Origin: UBA4575 sp002386945
Lineage (GTDB): Bacteria > Pseudomonadota > Gammaproteobacteria > UBA4575
Reading direction: 5' to 3'
DNA length: 64,000 bases
Assembly (NCBI GenBank): GCA_943789445.1
Contig: CALSUC010000002.1
Coordinates: forward strand, 248,001-312,000
Shown here: positions 36,044 through 49,600 of the stretch, in pieces
Layout of the letters: each line of letters starts with the position of its first letter
Position numbering within the stretch: the stretch's first letter is position 1
Notes under the pieces: model-generated
What the model was told of the DNA's origin: nothing
What the model saw: the letters and a program-made list of their open reading frames with translations, nothing else
The model's database searches: none
Program-made: the position numbers and the translations under genes

Positions 36044-37153
36044 TGCCGGATAGCAGGCGCCTAAGATGCGTTTTTGTTTGGCGCCAGTAATACTCTCGGC
36101 ATTACCGCTTTGTTTGTTGATATGTCGAAAAGCGAGCCAAGCAAATGCAGTCGCTTCTACCCAATCAACTCCTATGCCGTAGTCCTCACTCAATTCTAAT
36201 TGGATTGCTCCTAATCCAGCCTGAATACGTTGAATTAAGAAGTGATTATGGCAACCGCCACCACAGGCGATAAGTTTTTTGCAGTGGCCAGCATATTGCT
36301 TGACGGCTTGGCATACCGTGACGGCACTGAGCTCGACTAAAGTGGCTGCAACATCAATATCACTGATCTCCTTAAAAGAACTCAAGGCTATTTCTAGCCA
36401 AGCCAGATTGAATTGATTTATATCGGCCGACTTTGGTGGGCTTGCGGTAAAGAATGGGTGTTGTAATAACAATGCTAGCAACTGCTGATGGACCTGTCCT
36501 TGACGTGCCCAAGCACCATCTTGATCATAAGTCTTACCTAGTCTATGCCGCACCCAAGCATCTATGAGTGTGTTTGCTGGGCCAGTATCAAATCCAAGTT
36601 GTGGGTCTTCTCCAGCGGCACCTAGTAGCGTAATGTTTGCAATGCCACCGAGGTTAAGTACGGCATCTATACCCTCGATTTTTTCTAACCAACTTTGATG
36701 GAAGCAGGGGACTAAAGGGGCACCTTGACCTCCAACTGCGATATCTCTGCGACGAAAGTCAGCAATCGTAGTAATTCCTGTCTCTTCTGCAATGATATTC
36801 GGATCACCAATCTGCATGCTATAAGCCGGCGATTGATCTGCGCCATGTAATAAAGTCTGTCCGTGACTACCAATGGCTACGATTTGTTGTCGTGCAATTT
36901 GATGGTGCTGTAAGACATGGTTGGCTGCCTTGGCAAAGTGCCTGGCAACTCGCACATCGAGTTGAGCTAAATGATGTAATGCTATTTGCTTGCTGGATAC
37001 TGCATGACGCAGCTGTTGTTGCAGTTCAGGTTCAAATGCTTCGTTATGACTAGCTAAGACATGGCATATACCGCCTGAGCTAATCTCTACGACAACAGCA
37101 TCAATACCATCCATGCTAGTACCAGACATGAGGCCGAGGTAAAGAGAGGACAT
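36041..37153 (-). CDS. anmK: Anhydro-N-acetylmuramic acid kinase AnmK
   Basis: Cytoplasmic kinase/hydrolase that converts anhydro-MurNAc to MurNAc-6-phosphate in murein recycling. It starts MSSLYLGLMSGTSMDGIDAVVV, the family signature. The catalytic aspartate is in TTIADFRRRDIAVGGQGAPLVP, and the ATP site in LNLGGIANITLLG and FDTGPANTLIDAW is visible. I take the ATG at 37153; an upstream in-frame TTG would overlap the peptidase gene. It follows the M23 gene by 13 bp. The C-terminal His/Glu-rich IACGGGCHNHFL is conserved. Confidence 0.95.
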   Translation of the reverse strand: MSSLYLGLMSGTSMDGIDAVVVEISSGGICHVLASHNEAFEPELQQQLRHAVSSKQIALHHLAQLDVRVARHFAKAANHVLQHHQIARQQIVAIGSHGQTLLHGADQSPAYSMQIGDPNIIAEETGITTIADFRRRDIAVGGQGAPLVPCFHQSWLEKIEGIDAVLNLGGIANITLLGAAGEDPQLGFDTGPANTLIDAWVRHRLGKTYDQDGAWARQGQVHQQLLALLLQHPFFTASPPKSADINQFNLAWLEIALSSFKEISDIDVAATLVELSAVTVCQAVKQYAGHCKKLIACGGGCHNHFLIQRIQAGLGAIQLELSEDYGIGVDWVEATAFAWLAFRHINKQSGNAESITGAKQKRILGACYPA

Positions 37154-37166
37154 GACGCTAGATAGC

Positions 37167-38630
37167 CTACTGCGCGAACTGTGCAATACGGGTAGAGGAG
37201 AATAACTCTAACCGTGCAAAGCGTTCGGCGGTTTCTTCTTTAAAACGTTGTAATGCATCTCGTGCCAGCGGTTTTGCATCGGGCAGTTTTACCGTTAATG
37301 GATTGCGGTGTACGCCATTAATGCGGAATTCATAGTGTAGATGTGGGCCGGTAGCGAGACCGCTACTACCTATATAGCCAATGATTTGCCCCTGTTTTAC
37401 GCGACTACCTACACTCAAGTTTTTACCATAGCGTCGCATATGGGCATAGAGGGTGCTGTACTGGCTACCATGTTGCAGGATGATGGTGCGACCATAACCT
37501 CCTTTGTTGCCACGATGGATAATCTTACCATCGCCAGCAGCCTTGATAGGTGTGCCAGTGGCAGCGGCATAATCAACACCTCGATGTGCGCGGATGGTAT
37601 TTAAGACAGGGTGCCGACGGTTTAAGTTAAAGCCAGAGCTGACTCTGGCAAAATCAACTGGGGTACGCAGGAAGGGCTTGCGCATGCTATGCCCGTCTTC
37701 TGAATAATAATCTATATTGCCACTAGCATCTGTATAACGGACAGCACGGTAACTTCGGCCGGCATTAACAAATTCAGCAGAAAGGATGACTCCATCTTTT
37801 ACCCGCTGATCATCTAAAAAGAGTTGTTCATAGACCACAGTGAATTGATCACCAGTACGAATATCAAGAGCGAAATCGATATCCCAACCAAAGATAATTG
37901 CTAATTGCATGATGACTTTGTCGCTTAGTCCAACTGTTTGGCCAGCAAGGTAGAGTGAAGAGTCAATCGTTGCAAATGCCATTTTACTGCGTCGATCGAA
38001 GCTACGGCGGTGTTCTAGAACGCTATAGTCATCCTCGTGTCTAACAATTTCCAAGCTATGTAATGGGTCTAAATCCAGTGTGATGGAGTCTAAGTTAGAG
38101 CCCTTGGTCTTGATGTGGATGGTCTGCCCAGGGTGAATGTTACGAAGTTGAGCGACCTGCTTCCCTAAGGCGAGGATGCTATGTAATTCAGTCTGGAATC
38201 CACGTCGTGAGAACAGTGCGGATAGCGTGTCCCCCTTGCGTATGGTGACCGACTCCAATGTGCCCTTTTCCTCGACATCGCTTGCTACCACACCCGATCT
38301 AGAATCAATACTGGTTAATGAGGCAGTAGTCACAGTGGTTTCTTGCGGTTGTGCCGGAGCGGTTGCGAGCAAGGAGTCTTGTGATGGCAATGCTATAATC
38401 TTATTCTTATTAGAGACTAGGCTTAATGTGTCGACAGTAAGTTTTTCGTCAAGCGGTGTATTTAGGCTGACGGAGGCGATGACTACTCCAGTTAGGATGA
38501 TAATAATCAGCGCAAGTAAGGGCATTACTGCTGGGCGATGGCCGTCACGCTTTTTGAATCGCGGCTTTCGTTTATAATCCGCTTCGAATAGGGGTCGGTG
38601 TCGCACGTATGATTTGTTCCAATACGTCAC
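37167..38630 (-). CDS. M23-family murein endopeptidase with LysM-like domain (MepM type)
   Basis: Membrane-anchored zinc peptidase of 487 aa, acting on peptidoglycan cross-links during wall growth. A basic cytoplasmic N-terminus of about 35 residues leads into a membrane segment (about 36-56). A LysM/OapA-like domain follows (about 125-180, TIRKGDTLSALFSRRG). The M23 domain (about 330-450) carries the zinc ligands in HRGVDYAA and HLHYEF. GTG is the start. It is divergent from tyrS and upstream of anmK, the order seen in Pseudomonas. Bactofilin nearby could scaffold such a peptidase. Confidence 0.93.
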   Translation of the reverse strand: MTYWNKSYVRHRPLFEADYKRKPRFKKRDGHRPAVMPLLALIIIILTGVVIASVSLNTPLDEKLTVDTLSLVSNKNKIIALPSQDSLLATAPAQPQETTVTTASLTSIDSRSGVVASDVEEKGTLESVTIRKGDTLSALFSRRGFQTELHSILALGKQVAQLRNIHPGQTIHIKTKGSNLDSITLDLDPLHSLEIVRHEDDYSVLEHRRSFDRRSKMAFATIDSSLYLAGQTVGLSDKVIMQLAIIFGWDIDFALDIRTGDQFTVVYEQLFLDDQRVKDGVILSAEFVNAGRSYRAVRYTDASGNIDYYSEDGHSMRKPFLRTPVDFARVSSGFNLNRRHPVLNTIRAHRGVDYAAATGTPIKAAGDGKIIHRGNKGGYGRTIILQHGSQYSTLYAHMRRYGKNLSVGSRVKQGQIIGYIGSSGLATGPHLHYEFRINGVHRNPLTVKLPDAKPLARDALQRFKEETAERFARLELFSSTRIAQFAQ

Positions 38631-38740
38631 CAGACTGAAAGTGTGGTGATCTATTTTATTAGGTAGGCAGTATAGACTGGAAAGCCGGATGAGTGAATCA
38701 GCTCGTAGGCTTTAAATTTTAGGTATTTATTGAGTCAATT

Positions 38741-39949
38741 ATGAAAGAACTAGAGCTGTTTGAAGAATTAAAGCGGGGCTGTGAAGAGTTGCTGCTGGAG
38801 CAAGAGTTTAAGGAAAGGCTAGCAACAGGCAGACCGTTGAGAATTAAGGCGGGGTTTGATCCGACAGCACCTGACCTTCATCTAGGGCATACCGTATTAA
38901 TCAATAAGCTGCGGCAGTTTCAGCAACAAGGACATCAGGTCCTGTTTTTGATTGGTGACTTTACGGGTGTTATTGGTGACCCAACAGGAAAGAATGCAAC
39001 ACGTAAGCCGCTAACGGCAGAGCAAGTTGCAGAAAATGCAGAGACCTACAAACAGCAAATCTTTAAGATATTAGACCCCGAAAAAACTGAGATCTGCTTC
39101 AATTCTGAGTGGATGGGGAAAATGTCTGCCGCCAACTTGGTGCAATTAGCGTCGCAACATACCGTTGCACGGATGCTTGAGCGTGATGACTTTCAGAAGC
39201 GATACAGTTCAAATCAGCCCATTGCAATCCATGAGTTTTTGTATCCATTAGTGCAGGGCTATGACTCTGTTGCTTTAAAGGCCGATGTTGAGTTGGGAGG
39301 GACTGACCAAAAATTCAATCTCCTAATGGGGCGGGAATTGCAAAAGGCGCATGGGCAGAAACCACAAACCGTCATGATGTTGCCGATTTTAGAAGGATTG
39401 GATGGCGTTCAGAAAATGTCGAAGTCATTGAATAACTATATTGGTATCAATGAGCCGCCAAATGAAATGTTTGGCAAGATCATGTCGTTGTCAGATGACA
39501 TCATGTGGCGCTACTTTGAACTACTGAGTTTTAAGCCACTGTCTCAAATCCAGTCCTATAAAGACGCCATTGAAAAAGAGGGCGCTAATCCAAGAGATAT
39601 TAAGTTTGAGCTGGGTATGGAGATCGTCGAACGATTTCATGATGCTGCGGCTGCAGAGAAGGCTAAGCAGGATTTTCTACAGCGCTTTCAGAAAGGCCAG
39701 TTACCAGACGAGGTGGCTGATTATGTGTTGCAGCCTGCAGCTGCACCATGGATGTTAGGGTCTGCATTAAAAGAGTCTGGCCTAGTTGCGAGCACCTCAG
39801 AAGCCATTCGTATGATTAAGCAAGGTGCTGTAAGGATTGATGGGGAAAAGGTGCTGGATATAAAAACAGTGCTTGAGCTATCAAAGCCAGTGGTTTTACA
39901 GGTAGGTAAACGCAAGGTTGTTCGAGTTTCTCTCGGAAGTAGTAAATAA
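38741..39949 (+). CDS. tyrS: Tyrosyl-tRNA synthetase
   Basis: Class I aminoacyl-tRNA synthetase. The HIGH motif appears as DLHLGHTVL and the KMSKS motif as VQKMSKSLNN. The tyrosine pocket stretch GFDPTAPDLH and the IHEFLYPLVQGYDS region are visible. The C-terminal S4-like domain (about 335-402, STSEAIRMIKQGAVRIDGEKV) binds tRNA. At 402 aa it is the TyrZ-like type found in many non-enteric Gammaproteobacteria. The rRNA operon begins 383 bp downstream on the same strand. Confidence 0.97.
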   Translation: MKELELFEELKRGCEELLLEQEFKERLATGRPLRIKAGFDPTAPDLHLGHTVLINKLRQFQQQGHQVLFLIGDFTGVIGDPTGKNATRKPLTAEQVAENAETYKQQIFKILDPEKTEICFNSEWMGKMSAANLVQLASQHTVARMLERDDFQKRYSSNQPIAIHEFLYPLVQGYDSVALKADVELGGTDQKFNLLMGRELQKAHGQKPQTVMMLPILEGLDGVQKMSKSLNNYIGINEPPNEMFGKIMSLSDDIMWRYFELLSFKPLSQIQSYKDAIEKEGANPRDIKFELGMEIVERFHDAAAAEKAKQDFLQRFQKGQLPDEVADYVLQPAAAPWMLGSALKESGLVASTSEAIRMIKQGAVRIDGEKVLDIKTVLELSKPVVLQVGKRKVVRVSLGSSK

Positions 39950-40014
39950 AGATGGCTATATTTGTGCGTTTAATAACCGTTAAAAGCACAGAATGAAAAA
40001 AAACAAAATAAGGC

Positions 40015-40042
40015 TTGCCTTATATGCCAGAGTCCCTATAAT
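40015..40042 (+). promoter_or_regulatory. rRNA P1-type promoter
   Basis: TTGCCT (40015-40020) and TATAAT (40037-40042) are 16 bp apart, the usual rrn P1 spacing. The sequence around the -10 (GTCCCTATAATTCGCCTCC) resembles E. coli rrn P1, where CTCCCTATAATGCGCC is found. The A-rich run just upstream (39995-40010) fits an UP element. The transcript would have a 5' leader of about 285 bases. Confidence 0.82.
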
Positions 40043-40332
40043 TCGCCTCCTCGTCGCAACACGATGAGCGCTGAAACCAACGAGTTGAAGCGGTAAACAT
40101 CTCACTTAGGTGTTGATTGTTTGCTGATTTCATAATAAGCTTGTCGGTTCCACTCTAGGCAAATGCCGGAGTCGATTTTTTACAAATTATCAAGAGACTT
40201 GTGTGGGCACTTGCGTTCGAAGTACAGAAATAAATGAGCGTGAGTGACCTGTAACAAAACAAACCTATAAATAGTATAGGCTTGGGTCATTAACTCTCAA
40301 AAAGATTTGTAGCCAAAAGCTACTATGTTTTT
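40043..40332 (+). other. rRNA leader with boxA-like site and 16S processing stem 5' arm
   Basis: Non-coding leader. The stretch TTTTTTACAAATTATC at about 40176-40190 resembles the boxA antitermination region and what follows it in E. coli. The segment 40188-40215 (with GACTTGTGTGGGCAC) is complementary to 41851-41879 after 16S, forming the RNase III stem that releases pre-16S. Confidence 0.75.
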
Positions 40333-41833
<1,501 letters not shown>

Positions 41834-41850
41834 TAGAGAAATACTTCTAA

Positions 41851-41879
41851 TGCGAGTGTCCACACAAGTCTTCTTGATA
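41851..41879 (+). other. 16S processing stem, 3' arm
   Basis: Reverse complement of the leader segment at 40188-40215 over nearly its whole length (GTGTCCACACAAGTC pairs with GACTTGTGTGGGCAC). This is the expected RNase III substrate for pre-16S rRNA. Confidence 0.8.
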
Positions 41880-41952
41880 ATAGTATGCGCAAGGGTCTGG
41901 AAACAGGCATTTTGTAAGTCGCCATTTATGGCGGTGGACAGACCCGTAATTT

Positions 41953-42029
<77 letters not shown>

Positions 42030-42173
42030 TTTACTTATAACTCATGTTGCTTATTCAGGACGTGCTTTATTTTTAAGTACCCAGTTATCTGAAATATTCG
42101 ATTAGCATTATCGTCGAATGGATCGATAGCATTTGAAGCGAAACTTAGGTTTTGTGGATGATAGTTACGCACT

Positions 42174-42249
42174 GGGGCCGTAGCTCAGCTGGGAGAGCGC
42201 CTGCCTTGCACGCAGGAGGTCAGGAGTTCGATCCTCCTCGGCTCCACCA
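42174..42249 (+). tRNA. tRNA-Ala (anticodon TGC)
   Basis: 76-base tRNA with encoded CCA. Acceptor stem GGGGCCG/CGGCTCC, anticodon loop CTTGCAC with TGC, T-loop GAGTTCGATCCTC. It follows tRNA-Ile by 144 bp in the spacer. Confidence 0.98.
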
Positions 42250-42494
42250 ATACTTGCGCAAGTATTAGAATAATCAAAACTGAATGTCGTAAGACTACTC
42301 AGTTTTGATTGTTTTTAATATTAGACTCAATGTCTGATACGTTATTTTAAAATTTGGAAATGCATCAAGCGATAAAACTGATCTTGAAAGAGAAAAGAGT
42401 TTATCAAAAAGTATGTCGTTACTTTTCACGTCATGTAGTCTCAATGTTGTCTGCTTCACAAAAGGTTAGACAGTCAGTGTATTTGAGGTTATAT
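42249..42494 (+). other. tRNA-Ala to 23S spacer with two strong hairpins and 23S processing arm
   Basis: Non-coding spacer. A perfect 18-base palindrome, AATACTTGCGCAAGTATT, spans 42249-42266 right at the tRNA 3' end. A second perfect 12-bp stem (AATCAAAACTGA at 42272-42283, TCAGTTTTGATT at 42299-42310) follows. The 3' end, about 42474-42494 (GTGTATTTGAG), pairs with 45379-45398 after 23S as the RNase III stem. Confidence 0.75.
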
Positions 42495-45378
<2,884 letters not shown>

Positions 45379-45398
45379 ATAACACTCAAATACATTGA
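45379..45398 (+). other. 23S processing stem, 3' arm
   Basis: ATAACACTCAAATACATTGA is almost exactly the reverse complement of the sequence just before 23S (42474-42494). It completes the RNase III stem for pre-23S. Confidence 0.75.
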
Positions 45399-45496
45399 GT
45401 GACGTGAAGTAACAGTACACTGATACAAGACATACTTTTGACTTGAATGCATTTTCAGAATTTGTGTAATGGATGAATCCGTTATGCATGCCAGTT

Positions 45497-45615
45497 TGCT
45501 TGGTGACCATAGCAAGTGTGACCCACCCGATCCCATCTCGAACTCGGAAGTGAAACCGCTTAGCGCCGATGGTAGTGTGGGGTCTCCCCATGTGAGAGTA
45601 GGACATCGCCAGGCA
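45497..45615 (+). rRNA. rrf: 5S ribosomal RNA
   Basis: About 119 bases. It starts TGCTTGGTGACCATAGC and ends CGCCAGGCA; TGCTTGG pairs with CCAGGCA to make helix I. The inner conserved CGAACTCGGAAGTGAAACCG and GCCGATGGTAGTG are present. It is the last RNA of the operon. Confidence 0.96.
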
Positions 45616-45623
45616 TCAAATCT

Positions 45624-45658
45624 AAAACCCCGTACTCCGATGAGTGCGGGGTTTTTTT
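45624..45658 (+). terminator. rRNA operon terminator
   Basis: Hairpin AAACCCCGTACT / AGTGCGGGGTTT with loop CCGATG, followed by a T7 run. A strong intrinsic terminator just after 5S. Confidence 0.93.
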
Positions 45659-45734
45659 GTGTCTGTGATTTTATTTTGACACTGTCTAATCGTGTATTAT
45701 TGCGATAGGTTTTATCTCTAGGTGCTATTGAATT

Positions 45735-46016
45735 ATGTTTTCTCTACTCACAACATTTTTTTACATGCTGACGCTATATTTTAGCTTCATTGTGGGATTC
45801 TCTGAGGAGGCCTCGTACTGGTTCCTACCGTTTTTGCCAGCCGGATTGAGTGTCGGCTATGCACTGGATCGTTGGACTGGGGTAAAAGAGCTCCTATATA
45901 CCGACCAACCGGCCTTCATTCGCTTTGTTACCCATCGATATTTGTCATTTGTCCCGCATGTGTCGGCTGCAGTTGGTAGTGGTCTCGCTCTTAACCATTT
46001 GGTGAGCACCTTGTGA
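45735..46016 (+). CDS. Small membrane protein of unknown function
   Basis: A 93-residue protein that I do not recognise. Hydrophobic segments lie at about 3-22 and 28-45, and a weaker one at about 72-90. Aromatic and acidic residues (SEEASYWF) lie between the first two. A perfect TTGACA -35 (45676-45681) lies upstream, though the -10 is unclear. The next gene starts 4 bp after its stop, so the two form a small operon. No close functional hint comes from the neighbours (rRNA operon and gltB). Confidence 0.7.
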   Translation: MFSLLTTFFYMLTLYFSFIVGFSEEASYWFLPFLPAGLSVGYALDRWTGVKELLYTDQPAFIRFVTHRYLSFVPHVSAAVGSGLALNHLVSTL

Positions 46017-46020
46017 AGCT

Positions 46021-46194
46021 ATGGCTAAGATTATCTCCTTCAAAAAGCCGGTGGTTAAAAAGCAAGGGCTTTGTCAATTCAACCACCATAAATGGGTTCT
46101 AGATAAAGAATCTATCTTCGACTCAAAACAGGGTCGCTTAGTGAATCGATTTATCTGTACTCACTGTGGAAAGACCAAGGTCAGCGTCGTTTAA
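46021..46194 (+). CDS. Small zinc-ribbon-like protein (57 aa)
   Basis: Short gene not in many gene calls. The product has a basic N-terminus (MAKIISFKKPVVKKQ), then CQFNHHKWV (Cys18, His22, His23), and a CxxC knuckle TxCG (CTHCGK, Cys46 and Cys49) followed by a basic end. The Cys/His spacing suggests a zinc-binding site. It begins 4 bp after the 45735 gene stop, in the same direction. I do not know a named family; a nucleic-acid or ribosome-associated role is only a guess based on charge and zinc knuckle. Confidence 0.72.
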   Translation: MAKIISFKKPVVKKQGLCQFNHHKWVLDKESIFDSKQGRLVNRFICTHCGKTKVSVV

Positions 46195-46605
46195 TCGCTA
46201 AATAGAATGAGCTGAATTTAGCCTAACTACCTCACCTAATGAGTGTCTACTTTTATGTGATTGCTGGCAGTCCTACAAATAATCAATTGGGCTAGATTTA
46301 CAGACTTACTGGCTAAACCTACAGATAAAGTTTCTAGGGCTTAAAGTTCATATATTTCAGGACTTTGTATCTCAATATTCAGTTTTTTGGGGTGTTTTTC
46401 GTACAAGGTTTAAAGAGTACCTTAGCTTGCGGCCTTTCCCCCCTCTGCATTATACTTTGCGGCCTTCTTAGTGCATGTTTATAACTGCCTAAGTCGCGAA
46501 TTTCTAAGGTATTTATTGCGCTTAAATAATCATGCGAGATAGATACTCAAGCGGCCTGATTAACTACTATCAGAATCATAAGAATATAGACTTAGTGGAA
46601 TAGCG
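46195..46605 (+). promoter_or_regulatory. gltB upstream region with sigma-70 promoter
   Basis: Non-coding gap of 411 bp. TTGCGG (46427-46432) and TATACT (46451-46456) with an 18-bp spacer make the best promoter, giving a leader of about 140 bases. The 10-base TTGCGGCCTT occurs twice exactly 30 bp apart (46427-46436 and 46457-46466), around the -35 and just after the -10. The rest (46195-46425) holds no gene or clear structure that I can see. Confidence 0.6.
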
Positions 46606-49600
46606 ATGCAGAATACTTACCCGCCAGCGCAAGGCCTTTACGATCCAGCAAATGAGCATGATGCTTGTGGTGTTGGATTCGTGGCTAATATTAAGGGACG
46701 CAAGTCTCACGCGATCATCGAAAACGGTTTAACCATCCTCAAAAAACTGGTGCATCGTGGTGCCTGTGGTTGTGAGGAAAACACCGGTGATGGTGTTGGC
46801 ATGTTAGTGCAAATGCCACACACATTTTTTAAGCGAATATGTCCCGAAGCGGGCATTGATCTGCCTGAATATGGACAATACGGAGCTGGCCTGGTTTTCT
46901 TACCAGTGGCCCCTGCACAGTCAGAGCGTATTCAAGCAATTATTGAAGAGATTATTACGGCAGAGGGTCAGACTGTTTTAGGTTGGCGAGTAGTGCCGAC
47001 TGATAGTTCAAGTCTCGGTCCAACAGCTTTAGCAGGTGAACCTACATTCAAGCAGATTTTTATTGGACGTGGAGACAATGTCGCCGATGAAATGGACTTC
47101 GAACGTAAGCTCTTTGTTATTCGTAAGTTAGTTGAGAAGGCAGTAGCCACATCTGATCTTTCTGAAAAGAATTATTTCTATATTCCATCACTATCGCACC
47201 GCACTTTTATTTACAAAGGCATGTTGACGGTTACCCAGCTGGAGCTGATGTACCCAGACTTATTGCAGGATGATTTTGAGTCAGCTTTGGCCTTGGTTCA
47301 TCAACGTTTTTCAACTAATACCTTCCCTGCTTGGAAGTTAGCGCACCCATTCCGTTTTGTTGCGCATAATGGTGAGATTAATACCGTTAGAGGTAATGCC
47401 AACTGGATGCGTGCACGTGAGGCATTATGTGAGTCAGATCTGTTTGGCGATGACTTAAAGAAGCTCTCTCCAATTGCAATTGAAGGTGGTAGTGATTCTG
47501 CGACTTTCGATAACGTGATGGAGTTCATGCACATGTCTGGCCGTCCCTTATCGCATGTCATGTTAATGATGATTCCTGAAGCATGGAGTGGGCATGAAAC
47601 CATGTCGGATGAGCTTAAGGCATTCTATGAATATCATGCTTGTCTAATGGAGCCTTGGGATGGTCCTGCTTCAACAGCATTTACTAACGGTGACGTAATT
47701 GGTGCCGTGCTCGATAGAAACGGTCTGCGTCCATCACGCTACTATGTAACTAAAGACGACATGGTCGTTATGGCTTCAGAGGTTGGTGTATTAGATATTC
47801 CACCAGAAGATGTGGTGATTAAAGATCGCCTGCATCCAGGTCGTATTTTCTTGGTCGACATGAAGCAAGGTCGAATAATTGAAGATGCTGAGCTTAAAAG
47901 CCAGTTCGCTCAAGAACACCCTTACCGTGAGTGGTTAGACCAAAATTTAATCTCGGTTCAGGATTTGCCAGCGACAGACAATGTAGCCGGACATGATGAA
48001 GAGACCCTATTACAGCGACAACAAGCATTTGGTTATACGCATGAAGATTTGCGTGTGCTCTTAGCGCCAAAAGCAGCTAAGGGTATGGAGCCAATTGGTT
48101 CAATGGGTTCCGATGCGGCGTTAGCCGTGTTATCAAATCGTTCGCGCCTGCTATATGACTACTTCAAGCAATTATTTGCTCAGGTTACTAATCCACCATT
48201 GGATGGTATTCGTGAGGAGATGGTGACACAGCTATCGACAACAATTGGTGCCGAAGGAAATCTGCTCCAGCCTACGTCTGAAAGCTGTCGTCAAATTAAG
48301 ATTCCATCACCGGTAATAACCAATGATGAATTGGCGCGTATTCGGGATGTGGATCTGCCTGGTTTTAAGACCAGTGTCGTATCAATTCTTTTCCCAGTCG
48401 CTGAAGCTGGTGCTGGTCTGGATAAAGCATTGAAGCAGGTTTGTTCTGAAGTTGACCAAGCAATTGCTGATGGTGCCACTAATATTATTCTTTCTGATCG
48501 TGGTGTCGACCAAGATCATGCGCCAATTCCAGCGCTGTTAGCGACTGCCGGTGTGCATCATCATCTGATTAAAAGTGGTAGCCGAACTAAGGTTGGCTTG
48601 ATCCTAGAGTCAGGCGAGCCACGTGAAGTACATCATTTTGCCGTCTTGATTGGTTACGGTATTGGTGCAGTTAATCCATACCTTGCCTTTGAATCGATCG
48701 GAGATCTGATCGGTAAAGGGTATGTACCTGCGATGACGCAAGAGGCCGCTGAAAAGAATTATATCAAAGGTGTCGGTAAGAGTCTGATCAAGATCATGTC
48801 GAAGATGGGTATCTCTACCGTGCAATCGTATCGTGGTGCACAAGTATTTGAAGCAATTGGTCTAAACAAAGAATTTGTTGATCGTTACTTTACTTGGACT
48901 GCATCACGTATTGGTGGTATCGGTCTGGAAGAAGTGGCGTCCGAAGTGAGTATGCGACATCACCATGCCTACCCAGAACGTCAGGTAAAGAGACCTGATT
49001 TGAATTGGGGTGGTGAATATCAATGGCGCCGTGATGGTGAGTATCACTTATTTAATCCTGAGACTGTGTTCAAGTTGCAACATGCGACCCGCACAGGTCA
49101 ATATGAAATCTTTAAGGAATACACTGATCGAGTAGATCAGCAGAACGAACATTTAGCGACTTTGCGTGGCTTGTTTGAATTGGACTATGCCCGTGAGCCA
49201 ATCTCGATTGATGAGGTTGAGTCCATTGATACAATCATGAAGCGTTTTTCTACTGGTGCCATGTCGTATGGCTCGATTAGTTCTGAAGCGCATGAAACAT
49301 TAGCCATTGCGATGAATCGTATTGGTGGTCGTTCGAATACAGGTGAAGGTGGTGAAGATCCTGATCGCTTTACCCCCGATGCCAATGGCGATTCACGTCG
49401 TAGTTCAATCAAACAGGTGGCATCAGGCCGCTTTGGCGTAACCAGTGAGTACCTGGTTAACGCTGATGATATCCAAATTAAAATGGCACAGGGCGCCAAG
49501 CCTGGTGAAGGTGGACAACTGCCAGGCAGCAAGGTTTACCCATGGGTAGCTAAAGTACGTCACTCGACTGCTGGTGTAGGTTTGATTTCGCCACCACCAC

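Noticed and set aside
40113..40138. A second rRNA promoter (P2) using TTGATT and CATAAT/TAATAA
   Set aside because: The spacer is only 12-14 bp, too short for sigma-70.
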